This document shows positions 37,040 through 48,400 of a stretch of 64,000 bases of DNA, piece after piece. The notes under the pieces were generated by a model. It was not told the origin of the DNA. It saw only the letters and a list, made by a program, of their open reading frames with translations, and made no database searches. The stretch covers positions 5,854,834 through 5,918,833 of the forward strand of contig JAQFVV010006270.1 in the NCBI GenBank assembly GCA_028023455.1, written 5' to 3'. The position numbers were made by a program, and so were the translations under genes. Positions within the stretch are counted from its first letter, which is position 1. Each line of letters starts with the position of its first letter. This DNA is from Epiperipatus broadwayi. Its lineage: Eukaryota; Onychophora; Udeonychophora; Euonychophora; Peripatidae.

Positions 37040-38420
37040 ATTCATCTGAACTATTGATTGGATGATCGGTAAGTGGATGAACTGCCAACAAACTGCTCTT
37101 TTCTTTGCTTTCCTGTATGTGTAATATTGTCAATTCTATTCATTCCATGTTATCCATCTGTGACAGTCTTGATCATCCTCTTCCTCTCAGTCCATTACCA
37201 TGTCCAAAATATTATAATTTTTGCCATTTTATCATTTCCAATAATTATCTTTTTGCAATTACCTTCTCCGAAACTCATTTATTAATTTTTTTTTAGCTGT
37301 CCAAAATATGCCAAGCATCTTTCCATAACACTTCATTTCAAAGTATCAATTTTTGTTCTTTCTAGCTTCATCACTGTCGATGCTTCACATCCATATATTG
37401 CAATGATTACATCAAAGCTTTTAATAAACATTTTAACCTTATGCTTTGTTTTTTTCCGTATAGTCATTAATCTAGTTCTGCACTAAGTACGTGTATTGAG
37501 GATCATTATTTTTTCTCGTGTATGTGGTCAAGTGCATCGGTCGCTTGAATGGAGTGTATCAGTTGCTTGAAATGGAATGGAGGACAAATATTGTCTGAAA
37601 AATCCTAAGTTCAAATCCCTCTACAGACATTTATTTCTGTATGACATACTCCATCTTAATTTATACTGAGATCATTTGTCTGACATATTTCCATTCACTT
37701 TTATCTATCATTTCTCCAGTCAATTGAATTATCCTTGTTCTGCTTGTATTTAATCTTAGTCCATTCTTTTTTCCTCCTGTTACCAATCAATATACCAGTT
37801 TTTGTAATTTTTCTCTGATGTATTTGTATATCCTAAATTAGATACTCTTCTTTAAATACAAAATCCACCCCAAAAATTATCTAAAACTTTTGTTTTTGCC
37901 ACCTCTATTACAATATTGAATAAGAAAGGTGACACCACACAGCTGTGACCATTTTACCTATTCAAAACCAATCTGAATTTGTGGTCTTGTCACTGGCCTC
38001 TTTTGTCTCCTATTTAAAAAGAAAGGTAACATCTATATCAAATGTGGAGAATATCTCTCATCTAACATTGCTGTGCCAAAAGCTTTCTGATAATCTATAA
38101 AACAAGAGATCGAATTGTTATTGAATTCCCTTGTTTTATTGAGAATAATGTTCAGATTACTTATCTGATTTCTTGTTCCTCATTGCAGTTATATACCAAT
38201 TCACATTGTATCTTTACCTGCATTCTATCCAACACTATATCAACATTATTTTGCTGGCAGATAAACTAAAACTATTGATCTACAATTATATCTCCTTAAA
38301 TAATTCGGTCAATAGTTCATCTAGTCTTGATAATTGATAATTTCCACTGGCAGTTCTTGATATGGCTCTTACTACTTCACTTTTAATGACAAGGGTTCAC
38401 ATTCTGCAACTAATATATCA
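37040..38420 (-). pseudogene. Decayed LINE reverse transcriptase, minus strand, interrupted by a SINE
   Basis: Minus-strand frames show, in order, IDYQKAFGTAMLDE (about 38105-38060, the FIDYxKAFD box), CVVSPFLFNIVIEVAKTKV (about 37945-37885, the QGCxxSPxLFNIVIE box), and after the SINE interruption a thumb/C-terminal part with LERTKIDTLK (about 37370-37340), MERCLAYFGQLKK and ERKRMIKTVTDG (about 37190-37150). The first Cys-containing box is preserved but stops and frameshifts are frequent. This is a different LINE group from the 19.9 and 23.4 kb copies, nearer to the craniofacial-development-protein-2-like LINEs annotated in many invertebrates. Confidence 0.7.
37473..37632 (+). mobile_element. 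tRNA-derived SINE, second family, nested in a LINE
   Basis: Begins tagttctgcactaagtac and contains the ttttctcgtgtatgtggtca segment, an A-box-like gcatcggtcgcttgaatgg and a B-box-like aagttcaaatccctct. The same order recurs at 39.13, 55.16 and 61.73 kb. It interrupts the minus-strand LINE reading, so it inserted later. An internal partial duplication (ttgaatggagtgtatcagttgcttgaaatgg) makes it longer than other copies. Confidence 0.65.
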
Positions 38421-39130
38421 ACTATTATGTTATCTTTGTACATAAATCTTCATAAAATTCCATTGATAACCACCTTTTCCAGATTAGTCATCAGACCACC
38501 GGCTTTATCTACAAACAACCAATTTTGGTATAAACTTTCGTTTGTTTTTCATGATATGAAACATTCGCATAGTAGTACTACACTAACTTTCCCATTCAAA
38601 TTAGTTGTTTATAAAATCTCTATCAACTTGAGGAAATCATCATTTAGAGGTTATAAGCATATTTTAAGAGATGATAATGCTAATAAAAATGTTTTTAAAA
38701 CTTATTGAAATAAACAATTAGGAGAAATGATCATTATTAGATTATTTGGAAACTTTATAGTTACAATTGCTATTTTTTAATATATGAATTTTTTTTTCTT
38801 TCTACAGTACAGGCTTTTTCATGGGGGTTTGAACTTGTATATTAAAATATAATGCTGTAAGGTCTGCCCATCCCTCATTATATGTATGTAAATGGATTAT
38901 GTCCTGTACATAAGAGGTCAGATTGACTTATGGTAAACATGAATAGGATAAGAAGATTGCCACCAATGTGGGCTTTGAACATCCCATCATCAGATTTTCA
39001 ATGAAACGGATGGCTGAAGAGTATAGTGAATTGAAGCCTGTCCATTAAAGTATGAAGATCGGCTATCTTAATATAAGCTGAGCATTAGTTGTATGTATGT
39101 GTAGAGATGATAATCTGTACCAACTGACAA
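38421..39130. other. A+T-rich DNA, nothing recognised
   Basis: An open frame at 38427-38708 (93 codons) has no recognisable domain. It directly abuts the LINE and could be unrecognised LINE sequence or chance. Confidence 0.35.
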
Positions 39131-39132
39131 GT

Positions 39133-39245
39133 TCTGGTTTAGCACAAAATACGTATATTGGTGATTATTTATCTTTTCGACATATGTGATGAAGTGTATC
39201 AGCAGTACGAGTTAGCGTGGATAATTGAGGGGTGTGAGAATTGTT
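39133..39245 (+). mobile_element. tRNA-derived SINE, second family, degenerate 3' part
   Basis: tttagcacaaaatacgtata, ttggtgattatttatctttt, then gtatcagcagtacgagttag align with the copy at 61.73 kb. The B-box end is lost or very diverged. Confidence 0.5.
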
Positions 39246-39799
39246 ATTTTTGTAGATTGGTTTTATAAATTGAAAAATTGAATTAAGTTTCTATTTTTTA
39301 TTAATCTTTGTGTGTATATGCATGTAATTTATTGTTGGTGTGTTTATTGTATTATAAGGTAAATAATGTTCGCTGGGTGGAGTTACTATAGAATAGTTTG
39401 TCATGTGATTGCAAAAGAGAAGACAACTTGATAGGATTTCCTATAAGAACAAAATCCTGGTTTAATGTGCTGAATACCTTTTTATATACTTTTAAGTTAT
39501 ATATTTCAGTTTTGTTCATGAGTGATTGGTATTTTAAATTTTATAGTGAAGACAATATTTTGGACAATTTTTTAAACTTGAAATTTGATCATTTGAAGTG
39601 ATGATACAGGCTATTTATATTGGCTGAAGAAAAGATGAGTTTTTCATATCAATGATACATTGGTTATTTGAATAAAATTATCTCTAAAAATGTTAAATTT
39701 GTAGCATTGTGAAGGAAACGAGATAAATAGTAAAAGCTGATTATCAATCTTCTAAGTAATTGTTATGTAGATAATTTTAGATGATTGCTTTGAGAATTT

Positions 39800-40290
39800 T
39801 TAAGATATCACATGATCACCATCTCTTACACTAGCACACAATTGTTTATAAACAGGGCAAAACTCTCTATATAGTAGTGTTACCCTGTGCCAACCAGAGT
39901 AATCAATGGATGCCAGAAGGCTTGTGCATAAAATCCCTATCTAATACCTACTCATCCAATATCCCCAGACTAGTTTCGGGCTTGTGGCCTTCATTAGTGA
40001 GGAGCTTTGGATCTGAGAGCACTACACTTAGATCTTAGGATCTAATGCAACCCTCCAGCAACCATTTTTTTATCTCTACTTAACTATAAAACTATGAGAA
40101 TGAAATTGAAAAAACAAAAATATTTTCAATCTAAGCTCAATAGCTTATATAGTCATATGGGTCTGAACTCAGTTCAGCACCCATACATTTTAGTGTCTTA
40201 GACTCTTTAACAACCATAGCCACCACTATCCTATTAGGCAGGATTGGTATTAAACCATTAAGCATCACATGATCACGATCACTTATACTA
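39800..40290 (-). repeat. HHR repeat family A, minus-strand unit
   Basis: Complete unit: terminal catgatcaccatctcttaca and gcaaaactctctatatagta blocks, ribozyme at 39954-40012, the ttagatcttaggatctaa palindrome, ccagcaaccattttttta, gaaattgaaaaaacaaaa, catatgggtctgaactcag, ggcaggattggtattaaacc, then catgatcacgatcacttat. A plus-strand unit follows at once. Confidence 0.85.
39954..40012 (-). ncRNA. Hammerhead-like motif, family A, G5 mutated
   Basis: GAAAC, UA, GUC and both stem I segments are intact. The core reads CUAAUGA, with invariant G5 changed to A, the same change as at 549-600. Predicted inactive. Confidence 0.55.
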
Positions 40291-40339
40291 GCACTGGAGG
40301 GTTGCATTAGATCCTAAGATCTAGGTGAAGTGGTCTCAG

Positions 40340-40398
40340 ATCCAAAGCTCCTCACTGATGAAGGCCACAAACCAGAAACTAGTCTGGGGATATTGGAT
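40340..40398 (+). ncRNA. Hammerhead ribozyme-like motif, family A, intact core
   Basis: Core CUGAUGA, GAAAC, UA loop, GUC and UGGGGA are all intact. Both stem I helices pair (UCCUCA with UGGGGA, AUCCAA with UUGGAU). Stem II is weakened (GGCC loop ACC instead of GCC). Confidence 0.65.
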
Positions 40399-40780
40399 GA
40401 GTAGGCATTAGATAGGGATTTTATGCACAAGCCTTCATTTATAATTCTGGTTGACACAGGGTGGCACTACTGTATAGAGAGTTTTGCCTTGTTTATAAAC
40501 AATTATGTGCTAGTATAAGAGATGGTGATCATGTGATGCTTAATGGTTTAATACCAATCCTGCCTAATAGGATAGTGGTGGCTATGGTTGTTAGAGTCAA
40601 ACACACCAAAATGTATGGGTGCTGAACTGAGTTCAGACCCATATGACTATATAAGCTATTGAGCTTAGATTGAAAATATGTTTTCCAATTTCATTCTCAT
40701 AGTTTTTTAGTTAAATAGAGATAAAAGGTCGTTGCTGGAGGGTTGCATTAGAGCCTAAGATCTGGGTGCAGTGCTCTCAG

Positions 40781-40839
40781 ATCCAAAGCTCCTCACTGAT
40801 AAAGGCCACAAGCCAGAAACTAGTCTGGGGATATTGGAT
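40781..40839 (+). ncRNA. Hammerhead-like motif, family A, G8 mutated
   Basis: Perfect stems I and II as in the consensus, but the core reads CUGAUAA, so the catalytic G8 is changed to A. Predicted inactive. Confidence 0.55.
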
Positions 40840-41424
40840 GAGTAGGCATTAGATAGGATTTTATGCACAAGCCTTCTGGCATCCATTGATTACTCTGGTT
40901 GGCACAGGGTGGCACCACTGTATAGAGTTTTGCCTTGTTTAATTTTTAGATATATTGATCTGAATAGAATTCTCATCAATTGGAAGCAAAATCAATATTT
41001 TTTTACTACTAATGCAAAATAACCATTCTTGGCATTTTCACTTGAATCAATAGACATTTTTTAAAACTATAAATTGACCAGTATTATATTTCAAAATCAC
41101 ACCCAAAAATAAGTATTGCATAATGAGGCAAGATAACAATGTAATATTTATTGTGATTAGGATTTGAAATATTTTGTCTGTGATAAAATGTCAGTTTTGT
41201 ATTAATAGTAATAGTACTTACACACACATATATATATAGATTTTATTACTTTTAACCTTTTTTAGTTGTTAAAAGTCATTAGAGTGAATGTCATCATATA
41301 AATTCTAATATGTTTTCTTAATGAATTTCACCGATTTATTTAAGTGATTAACTTCAAAAGGATTAGATTTGTTGTTTTATAAAAACTTTTAGATAACTAT
41401 TTTTTCCAGTAAAAAGTTTGTTGA

Positions 41425-41940
41425 TTATGAAATTTTACTTCAACTGTTTAATTTCATTTCAATATCAGCCTTTCAAGCTAATTGAGCATGGTCTTTGAGA
41501 GTGTTAAATAAATGAATACTCTCTTCAATCCAAGATATAGCTGATATTGGAATGAAATATAATTGCAAGCACGGCGCTAGATAAAATATTTGCTTATTTA
41601 CTCATAATTGAACTTCAGTAAGAATGATGTCTAAGTAAATTCTAAGTAATTACACCGACGTCATTCAGCCAAATAACATCGTAAATAGTAATTTAAAGTG
41701 AGAATCTGCTCATGCTCTCTTCAGAAGTTCTTCAGATTTGCTCATATAAAAGAATTTGAGTCGTAGGAATAAGAGGGATTCTTTTTATTCCTGCATAAAT
41801 GCTATATCTCGGATTGAAGAAGAGAGTATTCATTTATTTAACACTCTCAAAGGCGCGTGCTCAATTAGCTTGAAAGGCTGATATTGGAATGAAATATAAT
41901 TGCAAGCACGGCGCTAGATAAAATATTTGCTTATTTATTC
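41425..41940. repeat. Fold-back element with direct and inverted repeats
   Basis: Inverted arms of about 75-80 bp: 41467-41541 (agcctttcaagctaattgag to caagatatagc) against 41801-41880. A 60-bp segment beginning ctgatattggaatgaaatat and containing gcaagcacggcgctag is repeated directly, and apparently identically, at 41541-41600 and 41878-41937. The left flank (caactgttta, then cattt caatatcag) mirrors the right flank. It is a non-coding mobile element of unknown class. Confidence 0.7.
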
Positions 41941-42780
41941 AACTGTTTAAACATTTAGTAATTTTCTGGATTTCATGAATAAGTCTCGTACAAAGCATAA
42001 AGCATTATTAATGAGATAAAATTATAAAATATTGTGATTGAAATTAGTTAAAAGTTGATCAAAAATATGAAATATCTACGCTAGCACTGTCATTGGTCAA
42101 GCAGCAATATCTGAAGAAGAGGGGAGAATAATATTTCTCAATGTGCATATACTAACCTATATGCTATTACTAACAGTTGAAGGTATTTGGAATATTTAAA
42201 TTAAGTTAAATTTTTCTAAAGACATAGACACTTATATTAGATGGTGGAAATAGGCCAATATATAAATACAAACCTTTCGGAAAACCCTAGTTCATTATTA
42301 TTTTCAGTAAATAGAGATCATTTTTTTTTATAAATTTTTTCTTGGTAAATGAATGCTGATGAATTCTTGACTCAATTTGGATTATTAATATAAATTCTGC
42401 ATCATGAATGACAAACTCCAGTTTCGTTAAAAGTTTTGTTTCTTATATTTTGTACTATTTATATATGTACGTAATAGAAATTGTAATTTTAAAAATGAGT
42501 TGTATTAAAATATTAAAACATATTTAGTATGTTATCTACAAATGTTTTTTAAATTGTAACTATTTTATAATTAAGTTTAGGATACTTTATAATTAATATT
42601 AAGACAATGATTATTTTTAGATACTGATTACACGTACTAGATAGATTCACCAAAACTGTACTAAAGATGCTAATGGATAAAGTCAGTGTTTTCAAAGCAA
42701 AGAAAGTACCGAAGAAATTAAGATGTAAAGCATAATTTTTGAAAAAAATAAAAAAAACAGTGCAAACTAATGTTAATGTA
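41941..42780. other. A+T-rich DNA, nothing recognised
   Basis: No domain or repeat recognised. Confidence 0.45.
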
Positions 42781-42796
42781 ATAGTAAAATTTAATA

Positions 42797-43488
42797 GGTA
42801 GTGTTCTGTTTTATCATGTCAACTACTTGATGGCGTTGATGCTAAGCAAAAACACAGATATAATGTTCTCGGGCCAGTGATTCTATAGAACTATTGACAA
42901 TTATTTTTCGAATAGGAAATAAAAGTAAATTATATTACAATTTACACAAAATTAAGAAATTCAAACAAAATATAAAAATGAAAGCTGACTTTTTGGACTT
43001 TTAGGGACAGTAATTATCAGAGACTGGCTTTTTGTGTGTTGATAAAAAATTACATTACTTTCTAATAGCAAATAATAGTACATTAGAGACTTTTTGGGAC
43101 AGGAATTAATCAGAGACTGGCTTTTTTGGGTGTGTATGTGTGGCTATAAAAAGTTACGTTGCTTTTTTAGTAGAAAATAAGAGTAAATTTTAGGCTTTTC
43201 GGAACATGAATTAATCAGACACTGTTTTGAAATCAAAGTCAATTATACAATTTCCACAAAATTTAAAAATTCAAACAAAATTTTTAAAATGAAAGTCGAT
43301 TTTGATTTTTTTGGGACAGTAATTAATCGGAGACTGGTAGTTTTTTTTTTTGTGTGTGTGTGTGTGTGTATCTATATAAAAAGTTTTATCATAGAAAGAA
43401 GCTTATCGGTTTGGAAACTGCATATTTCTAGCAATTTAGCTAGAAATAGCACTATCAAGAGGCTGAAATGATAGAACAGAACACTACC
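42797..43488. mobile_element. Non-autonomous DNA transposon, hAT-like, with 8-bp target-site duplication
   Basis: Terminal inverted repeats of about 25 bp: left ggtagtgttctgttttatca, right end the reverse complement with one or two changes. The 8-bp direct repeat ATTTAATA flanks the element exactly (42789-42796 and 43489-43496). An 8-bp duplication is the hAT signature, and TAGTG inside the terminus fits the hAT end pattern. The 692-bp interior has no transposase but contains an internal repeat array. Confidence 0.75.
43000..43340. repeat. Internal degenerate tandem repeat of the hAT-like element
   Basis: Four copies of gggacagtaattaatcagag with following actgg occur at about 43003, 43097, 43200 and 43313 (spacing about 94-113 bp). 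Each is preceded by a tttttgga-like block, with a GT-rich stretch after most copies. A (TG)n microsatellite ends the array near 43351-43368. Confidence 0.65.
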
Positions 43489-43849
43489 ATTTAATATGCA
43501 ATTTTATAATAATGGAATACAAATTATACAATTGTTTAATTTAATCAAACTTATTACAAAATAATGAAGCCATAATTTGAGATCAAACAATACAATTTTG
43601 CATAATATATTAAAAAACAATCCAAACTATTGACTTATTTTTTTAAAAAAGAATTATTACTGGTGATAAGTGGTATAGTTTCATGAAGGAATTATTGACA
43701 AATTATGGCTTTATTAATTTGTCTTATTTTTTATTAAATTAGGCCAAATTATATCATTAGCAGTTATTTTTTAATAAATTATGCCAGTTTTTATAGTTTG
43801 TATTATTATAAAACTATGAAATAAATTTTACAATTGCATTCGATATAAA

Positions 43850-44240
43850 ACAGGCAAAACTCACTTTACGTATTGTCACACACAGCAAGCTAGAGTAATC
43901 AATGGATGCCAGAAGGCTTGTGCATAAAATCCCCATCTAGTGCCTACTCATCCAATATCCCCAGACTAGTTTCTGGCTTGTGGCCTTCGTCAGTGAGGAG
44001 CCTTGGATCTGAGAACACTGCACCTAGATCTTAGGATCTAATGCAACCCTCCAGCAGCCACCTTTTATCTCCATTTAACATCAAAACTATGAGTCTTAAA
44101 CTGAAAACACCTTAATGATTTCAATCCAAGCCCATTAGCTTAAATAATCATATGGGTCTGAATTCAGTTCAGCACCCATATATTTTGGTGTCTTTGGTTC
44201 TTTAATAATCATAGCCACCACTATTCTATTAGTCCACAAG
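43850..44240 (-). repeat. HHR repeat family A, minus-strand unit
   Basis: Unit with the variant terminus gcaaaactcactttacgtat, cacacagcaagctagagtaa, consensus ribozyme at 43950-44008, the cctagatcttaggatctaa palindrome, ccagcagccaccttttatct, catatgggtctgaattcag. It ends at caccactattctattag, where it meets an inverted copy. Its terminus matches the 55.4-kb locus rather than the 33.6-kb array, defining a subfamily. Confidence 0.85.
43950..44008 (-). ncRNA. Hammerhead ribozyme, family A consensus, all core residues intact
   Basis: Minus strand, in order: distal stem I AUCCAA, loop GGC, proximal stem I UCCUCA, core CUGACGA, stem II GGC/GCC with loop CACAA, GAA, stem III A-C with loop UA and G-U, cleavage residue C, proximal stem I UGGGGA, loop UA, distal stem I UUGGAU. 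Both stem I helices pair over six positions (one G-U). This fits a type I hammerhead with a two-base-pair stem III, the minimal form known from Penelope-like elements and animal retrozymes. One weakness is the A-A mismatch at the base of stem II. Confidence 0.85.
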
Positions 44241-44420
44241 CCAGAAACTAGTCTGGGAATATTGGATGAGTAGGCACTAGATGGGGATTTTATACACAAG
44301 CCTTCTGGCATCCATTGATTACTCTAGCTTGCTGTGTGTGGCAATATGTATAGTGAGTTTTGCCTGTTTTAAAAGTTATACACAAGCATAAGAAGTGGTG
44401 GTCATGTGATGTTTATTGCA
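44233..44420 (+). repeat. HHR repeat family A, plus-strand partial copy starting inside the ribozyme
   Basis: Begins tccacaagccagaaactag, lacking the 5' half of the ribozyme, and continues to gatggggattttatacaca, tggcaatatgtatagtgag, ttttgcc and agtggtggtcatgtgatgtt. It is inverted relative to the 43.85-kb unit; the junction falls in stem II of the ribozyme. Confidence 0.8.
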
Positions 44421-44985
44421 TTCATATACTGAGGTTTTTTTAATCGAGTGACACCTAAGTGTTCAATTGTGAAATTTTATGAAAACAAGATGGCCATTCA
44501 TTCTAATATTAGTAATAAATGTTTGTTTCTAATAGAAATTATTAATTTGAATTTATATCTAAAGCAATTCTTTCAAAAATTATAATAAATAATAGAAAAA
44601 AAAAGTTTTTGCTTGCAAATTCTGATAAGTAAAGAAAATAGTTTGAATTTTTTAATTTATTGATTAGCTTCTCCAGTATTACTTTGATGGCTCTATTTGG
44701 TAAGTAAAATTTGAATCAGTTATGTAGAAGTCATTACTGATTTTTAAGATGTTATTATTTTATTATGAAGTTTAAAATATTTAATAATTATAATTAATAT
44801 TAAGAAAGTGGATAGTCAGTGATAATTTGTAAATAACATTTAATTATTCCTTCACGCATAATGCAGTTCCCACCTTTTTTCAAAATTAGCAAGGTAATTG
44901 AAAAATTTACAGTGGAATGATTCTAGCATTGTCAGTAATTTTCTCAAATTGGACTTTTAAGGCTATGCCTTCTAGCTTTCTGCTA
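44421..44985. other. A+T-rich DNA, nothing recognised
   Basis: No domain or repeat recognised. Confidence 0.45.
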
Positions 44986-44994
44986 ATGATTTCT

Positions 44995-45455
44995 CAATAG
45001 TAGTAGTAGTTATTCAATAGTAGTCTGTCCAATAGACAGGTCCAGAGAGTAGTCACTACATCATCCATTCTTCCATTCCATTCTCTTCCTTGCCCACTTC
45101 CTCAATTCCACATAACCCCTTCCATCTCGTATATCATCCAATAATGTCAATCTCTTCCGTCCTTTCTTTTTATTTCCACTCACCATTCCTTCCAAAACAT
45201 CTTTCATTAAACTATAATCTTTTCTTAGTATATGTCCAATCCAGTTTCTCTCTTTGATACTTTCAATCAATCTTCTTTCCTCATTAACTCTTTTCAAAAC
45301 TTCTTCATTTGTTATTTTATTCACCCAACTGATTTTTTCCATTTTTCTCCATGTCCACATCTCAAAAGCTTCCAGTCGTTTCTTAATTCTATTACTCAAT
45401 GTTCATGTCTCACAACCATACATTAATACACTCCACACATAACATTTAATTAATC
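44995..45455 (-). pseudogene. 5'-truncated LINE, C-terminal domain with ACT-repeat tail
   Basis: The minus-strand open frame (45399-45061, 112 codons) reads KRLEAFEMWTWRKMEKISWV, TNEEVLKRVNEERRLIESIK, ERNWIGHILRKDYSL, DVLEGMVSGNKKKGRKRL and LLDDIRDGRGYVELRKWA. This is the C-terminus of a LINE group widespread in arthropods and other invertebrates. Upstream, past an apparent Trp-to-stop change, CYVWSVLMYGCET continues the frame to about 45455. Downstream an ACT/TAG microsatellite (about 45000-45010) marks the 3' end. The long open frame implies a fairly young insertion; a related decayed copy lies at 59.28 kb. Confidence 0.85.
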
Positions 45456-48400
45456 TTTTTTAAGGAAAAGTAGTTATTGTTAAAGAATAATTAACAAGCC
45501 ATCTTTGTTCTTAAATGCAGCAAATATCTTTAGCTCAGGGTCTTTTTTTTTTCTGATCAGATTGCAATCAGTTTTTATTACTGAATATTATTGATTAATA
45601 CGTGTCAATGGTTAATTAATTTTACCAAGGGTTGTATGAAAAAAATTGTTTTTGATACTAACAAGTATGGTATCAAAGGAAAAAAATTTCTGGCTGGAGA
45701 TTTTTTTAGTTCACTAATAGATATTTTATATAGGTCATCTGTGTATAGATTAGAGTGATATTTTGGAGTTATGACAAGAAATGATCTATTTTTTAGAAAA
45801 TGTTTTTTTTCATATATTATCTCATCTACATTTTGACATCAAAACAATGCTACATATTAAAAATAAAAATTGTGATAAAATTAGGCCAATTATATATATA
45901 TATTATAGCATTATATTTTGGTGTCAATGCTATCATGGTCTACAAAATATGAATTGTTAAAAAATTTTCTTGATTATATATTTCACAATAGGTAGGAAGA
46001 TCAAATGATAGGTGTAAAACCAACGGTAAACTTTCATAAAGGCAATGTACAAGGGGATAATTGTTTTAATTTTTTGTAGACTTCAAATATATTAGCTTTT
46101 GAATATCTTCAAATATTAAATATTGCATTTCTTTATAACAATTTATAACAAACAATTAGTGAATTGTTTTAGCAATGGCTATAAACCCAGATACACGTAG
46201 AATAGTATTTGTGAATGAATAATAAGTGAGGTCATAGGTTGTCAAACGGGGCTAAATTGGAATATCTACTACAAATTAAAATTAAAAAAATTGTCGATTA
46301 AGTCAGCAGAAAATGCTAGTAATTAGAAATATATAAAATTTTTGTTACATTTATGTGTAAATGTGTGGGCATATGTATAAATAATATTCACAAAATTAGA
46401 AAAATGTGGTAAAAAAATTAACAGAACGATTATTGAAATCTTAGATAATTAAATGTTTAGATTTAATAAATATTTCTAGAATAATAGAATATAAAACAAT
46501 AAAATTATTGATGTTAAAATATTAATAAAATTGTATTGAACTAGGAATATTTATTGACAAATATTTATTGCTCTAATAAGATTTGTTAATAAATAGATAA
46601 ATGCATTTCATTTATTTGTTTATAATAAATTAATGTTAAATATTTTTTTTTACGATTTTATTGTTTTGTATTTCAAAATGAATAAATATTCCCACCAATT
46701 GAGAAAAAACCCATAGGATCTCATCTGATTATTTACGGAACAATGACGACACTCTGGAACTCAACTACAAGAAGAGATGCATTGTGGAAAATTTTGATGT
46801 TATAGGAGAAAACTTATAAATAAATACTAGCAAATCAAAATTAGAGATCAATCTAAAATTTTCAGTATAGTGTAAAATCAGTTGTATTTTTATCCCAAAT
46901 CGCTATTTTTGTACCTACCTACCGAAGGATGATGGGGTAGAAAATATCTAGGAATCTGCCCTATTCAGGGGTCAATTCTCTACTCCATTTTCAAAAGCAG
47001 TTATAGATATATTTTAAACTAAAGTATAAAAGGTAAAAAAAACACATTTTTTTGTTTTTTTATAAAAAAATTTCAGTTAAGAAAATTTGAAATTTATGAT
47101 ATTGAAATTCTAGAATATTTGACTAAATTTGTTCAAGGAGTAAACTGCCAAATTGTGTTTCTCCAATTTCCAAAGGATTGTGTTTTTAATATGTGTTCCA
47201 GTAAAGTTTTGAGTCATTATCCCAGAATCTTATCCAGTAAAAGAAGCATTTGGAGAAGGATAATGGAAGTACCTCATATGTAAAGGAATAAATAAGATAT
47301 TGTTATTGAATAGAAACGATTGAAATAATTTTCTTTAAAACATCATAAGCATGAAAGTGGTATAGTGACCGGAGTACTTGTTTTGACAGTTACTTGAAGA
47401 TTTTGTGTGTTTATACGCACGACTATCAAAAGAATTAAGGAGATTAAAGGAATCCAAAATATACATTTAATATTTGATACGAATATTTCCAAAATGGATT
47501 AATTTGATTGTGATGATTTTATTCGTCAGTAAACGTAAATAGTGATGCTACAAATTGTTAAATGTGCTGCTGTTTGCAAGTCCTCTTATTGATAAATTTG
47601 GGAATGTTCAGTATTTGATTGCCATGTAAACTTTATATGAACAATGTATTAGTTGACAGGTTAATATATTATCAGAATAGTAAATATGCCAAATCTGACT
47701 AAAAAGCTCAGTTGGAATTCCAGGTAGTGTATTTTATATTCAATATTTAAGGGTATAGTGTGACAGATAAGTGAGAATGAATACACATTAAATTTTTATT
47801 AATGGAGAGAGATTGCGTTTTTTTAATAATTATTTTAAATTTCTTTAAAAGTATAAATATTAAGTTATATTTCATCATTTGTTAAAAAATTTAAAGTCTT
47901 TCTACATCCAAATTTAAGTAAAGACTATCTAGAATAAGTAATAAATTTTTCAGAATAAAGGTGATTTATATTTGATTCACCAAATACTAGGTGTTAAAAT
48001 ATATGCTGGAATTAATTTAAAATTACGAGTTGAGATTTGCTGTTGTGATATAATTTATATACCAGTTCCATTAGCATGGGCATGGTGGAAAAGTATTAGA
48101 ATACTCTTATCACATACATGTTTGTAAAATAAATCTTACAATAATAAAAATTGAATTCAAACTCTAATGGATAAAGAGAATGATAAAAGTGTATGTATTA
48201 CATTTATAGTTTTGAGATACTTAATTCGATTATATGTTCAAAGTAAAAGTGGGATGAAACACTGCAATCCATCCTCTACATTATGTATGTTGTATTGCCA
48301 CACATACCGTGAGTTTATACATCAAATGTAGATATAATCAATATACCGTTTACCTTTAATATTTGCTGTCATATAGCGATGATTTGTATTTTATTATTAT

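Larger units (their letters stand above)
40290..40945 (+). repeat. HHR repeat family A, plus-strand tandem (about 1.5 units)
   Basis: Ribozyme segments at 40340 and 40781 give a local period of about 441 bp. The unit between them runs through ggatagtggtggctatggtt, gggtgctgaactgagttcag, ctattgagcttagattgaa and ggagggttgcattagagcc. Together with the preceding minus-strand unit this is a third inverted pair. Confidence 0.85.

Noticed and set aside
38427-38708. 93-codon open frame next to the LINE
   Set aside because: No recognised domain and opposite strand to the LINE; not enough evidence to call a gene.
41541-41565. ctgatattggaatgaaatat as a hammerhead core
   Set aside because: CUGAU is followed directly by a small hairpin and GAAAU, but G8 and A9 are missing and no cleavage triplet or stem I was found.
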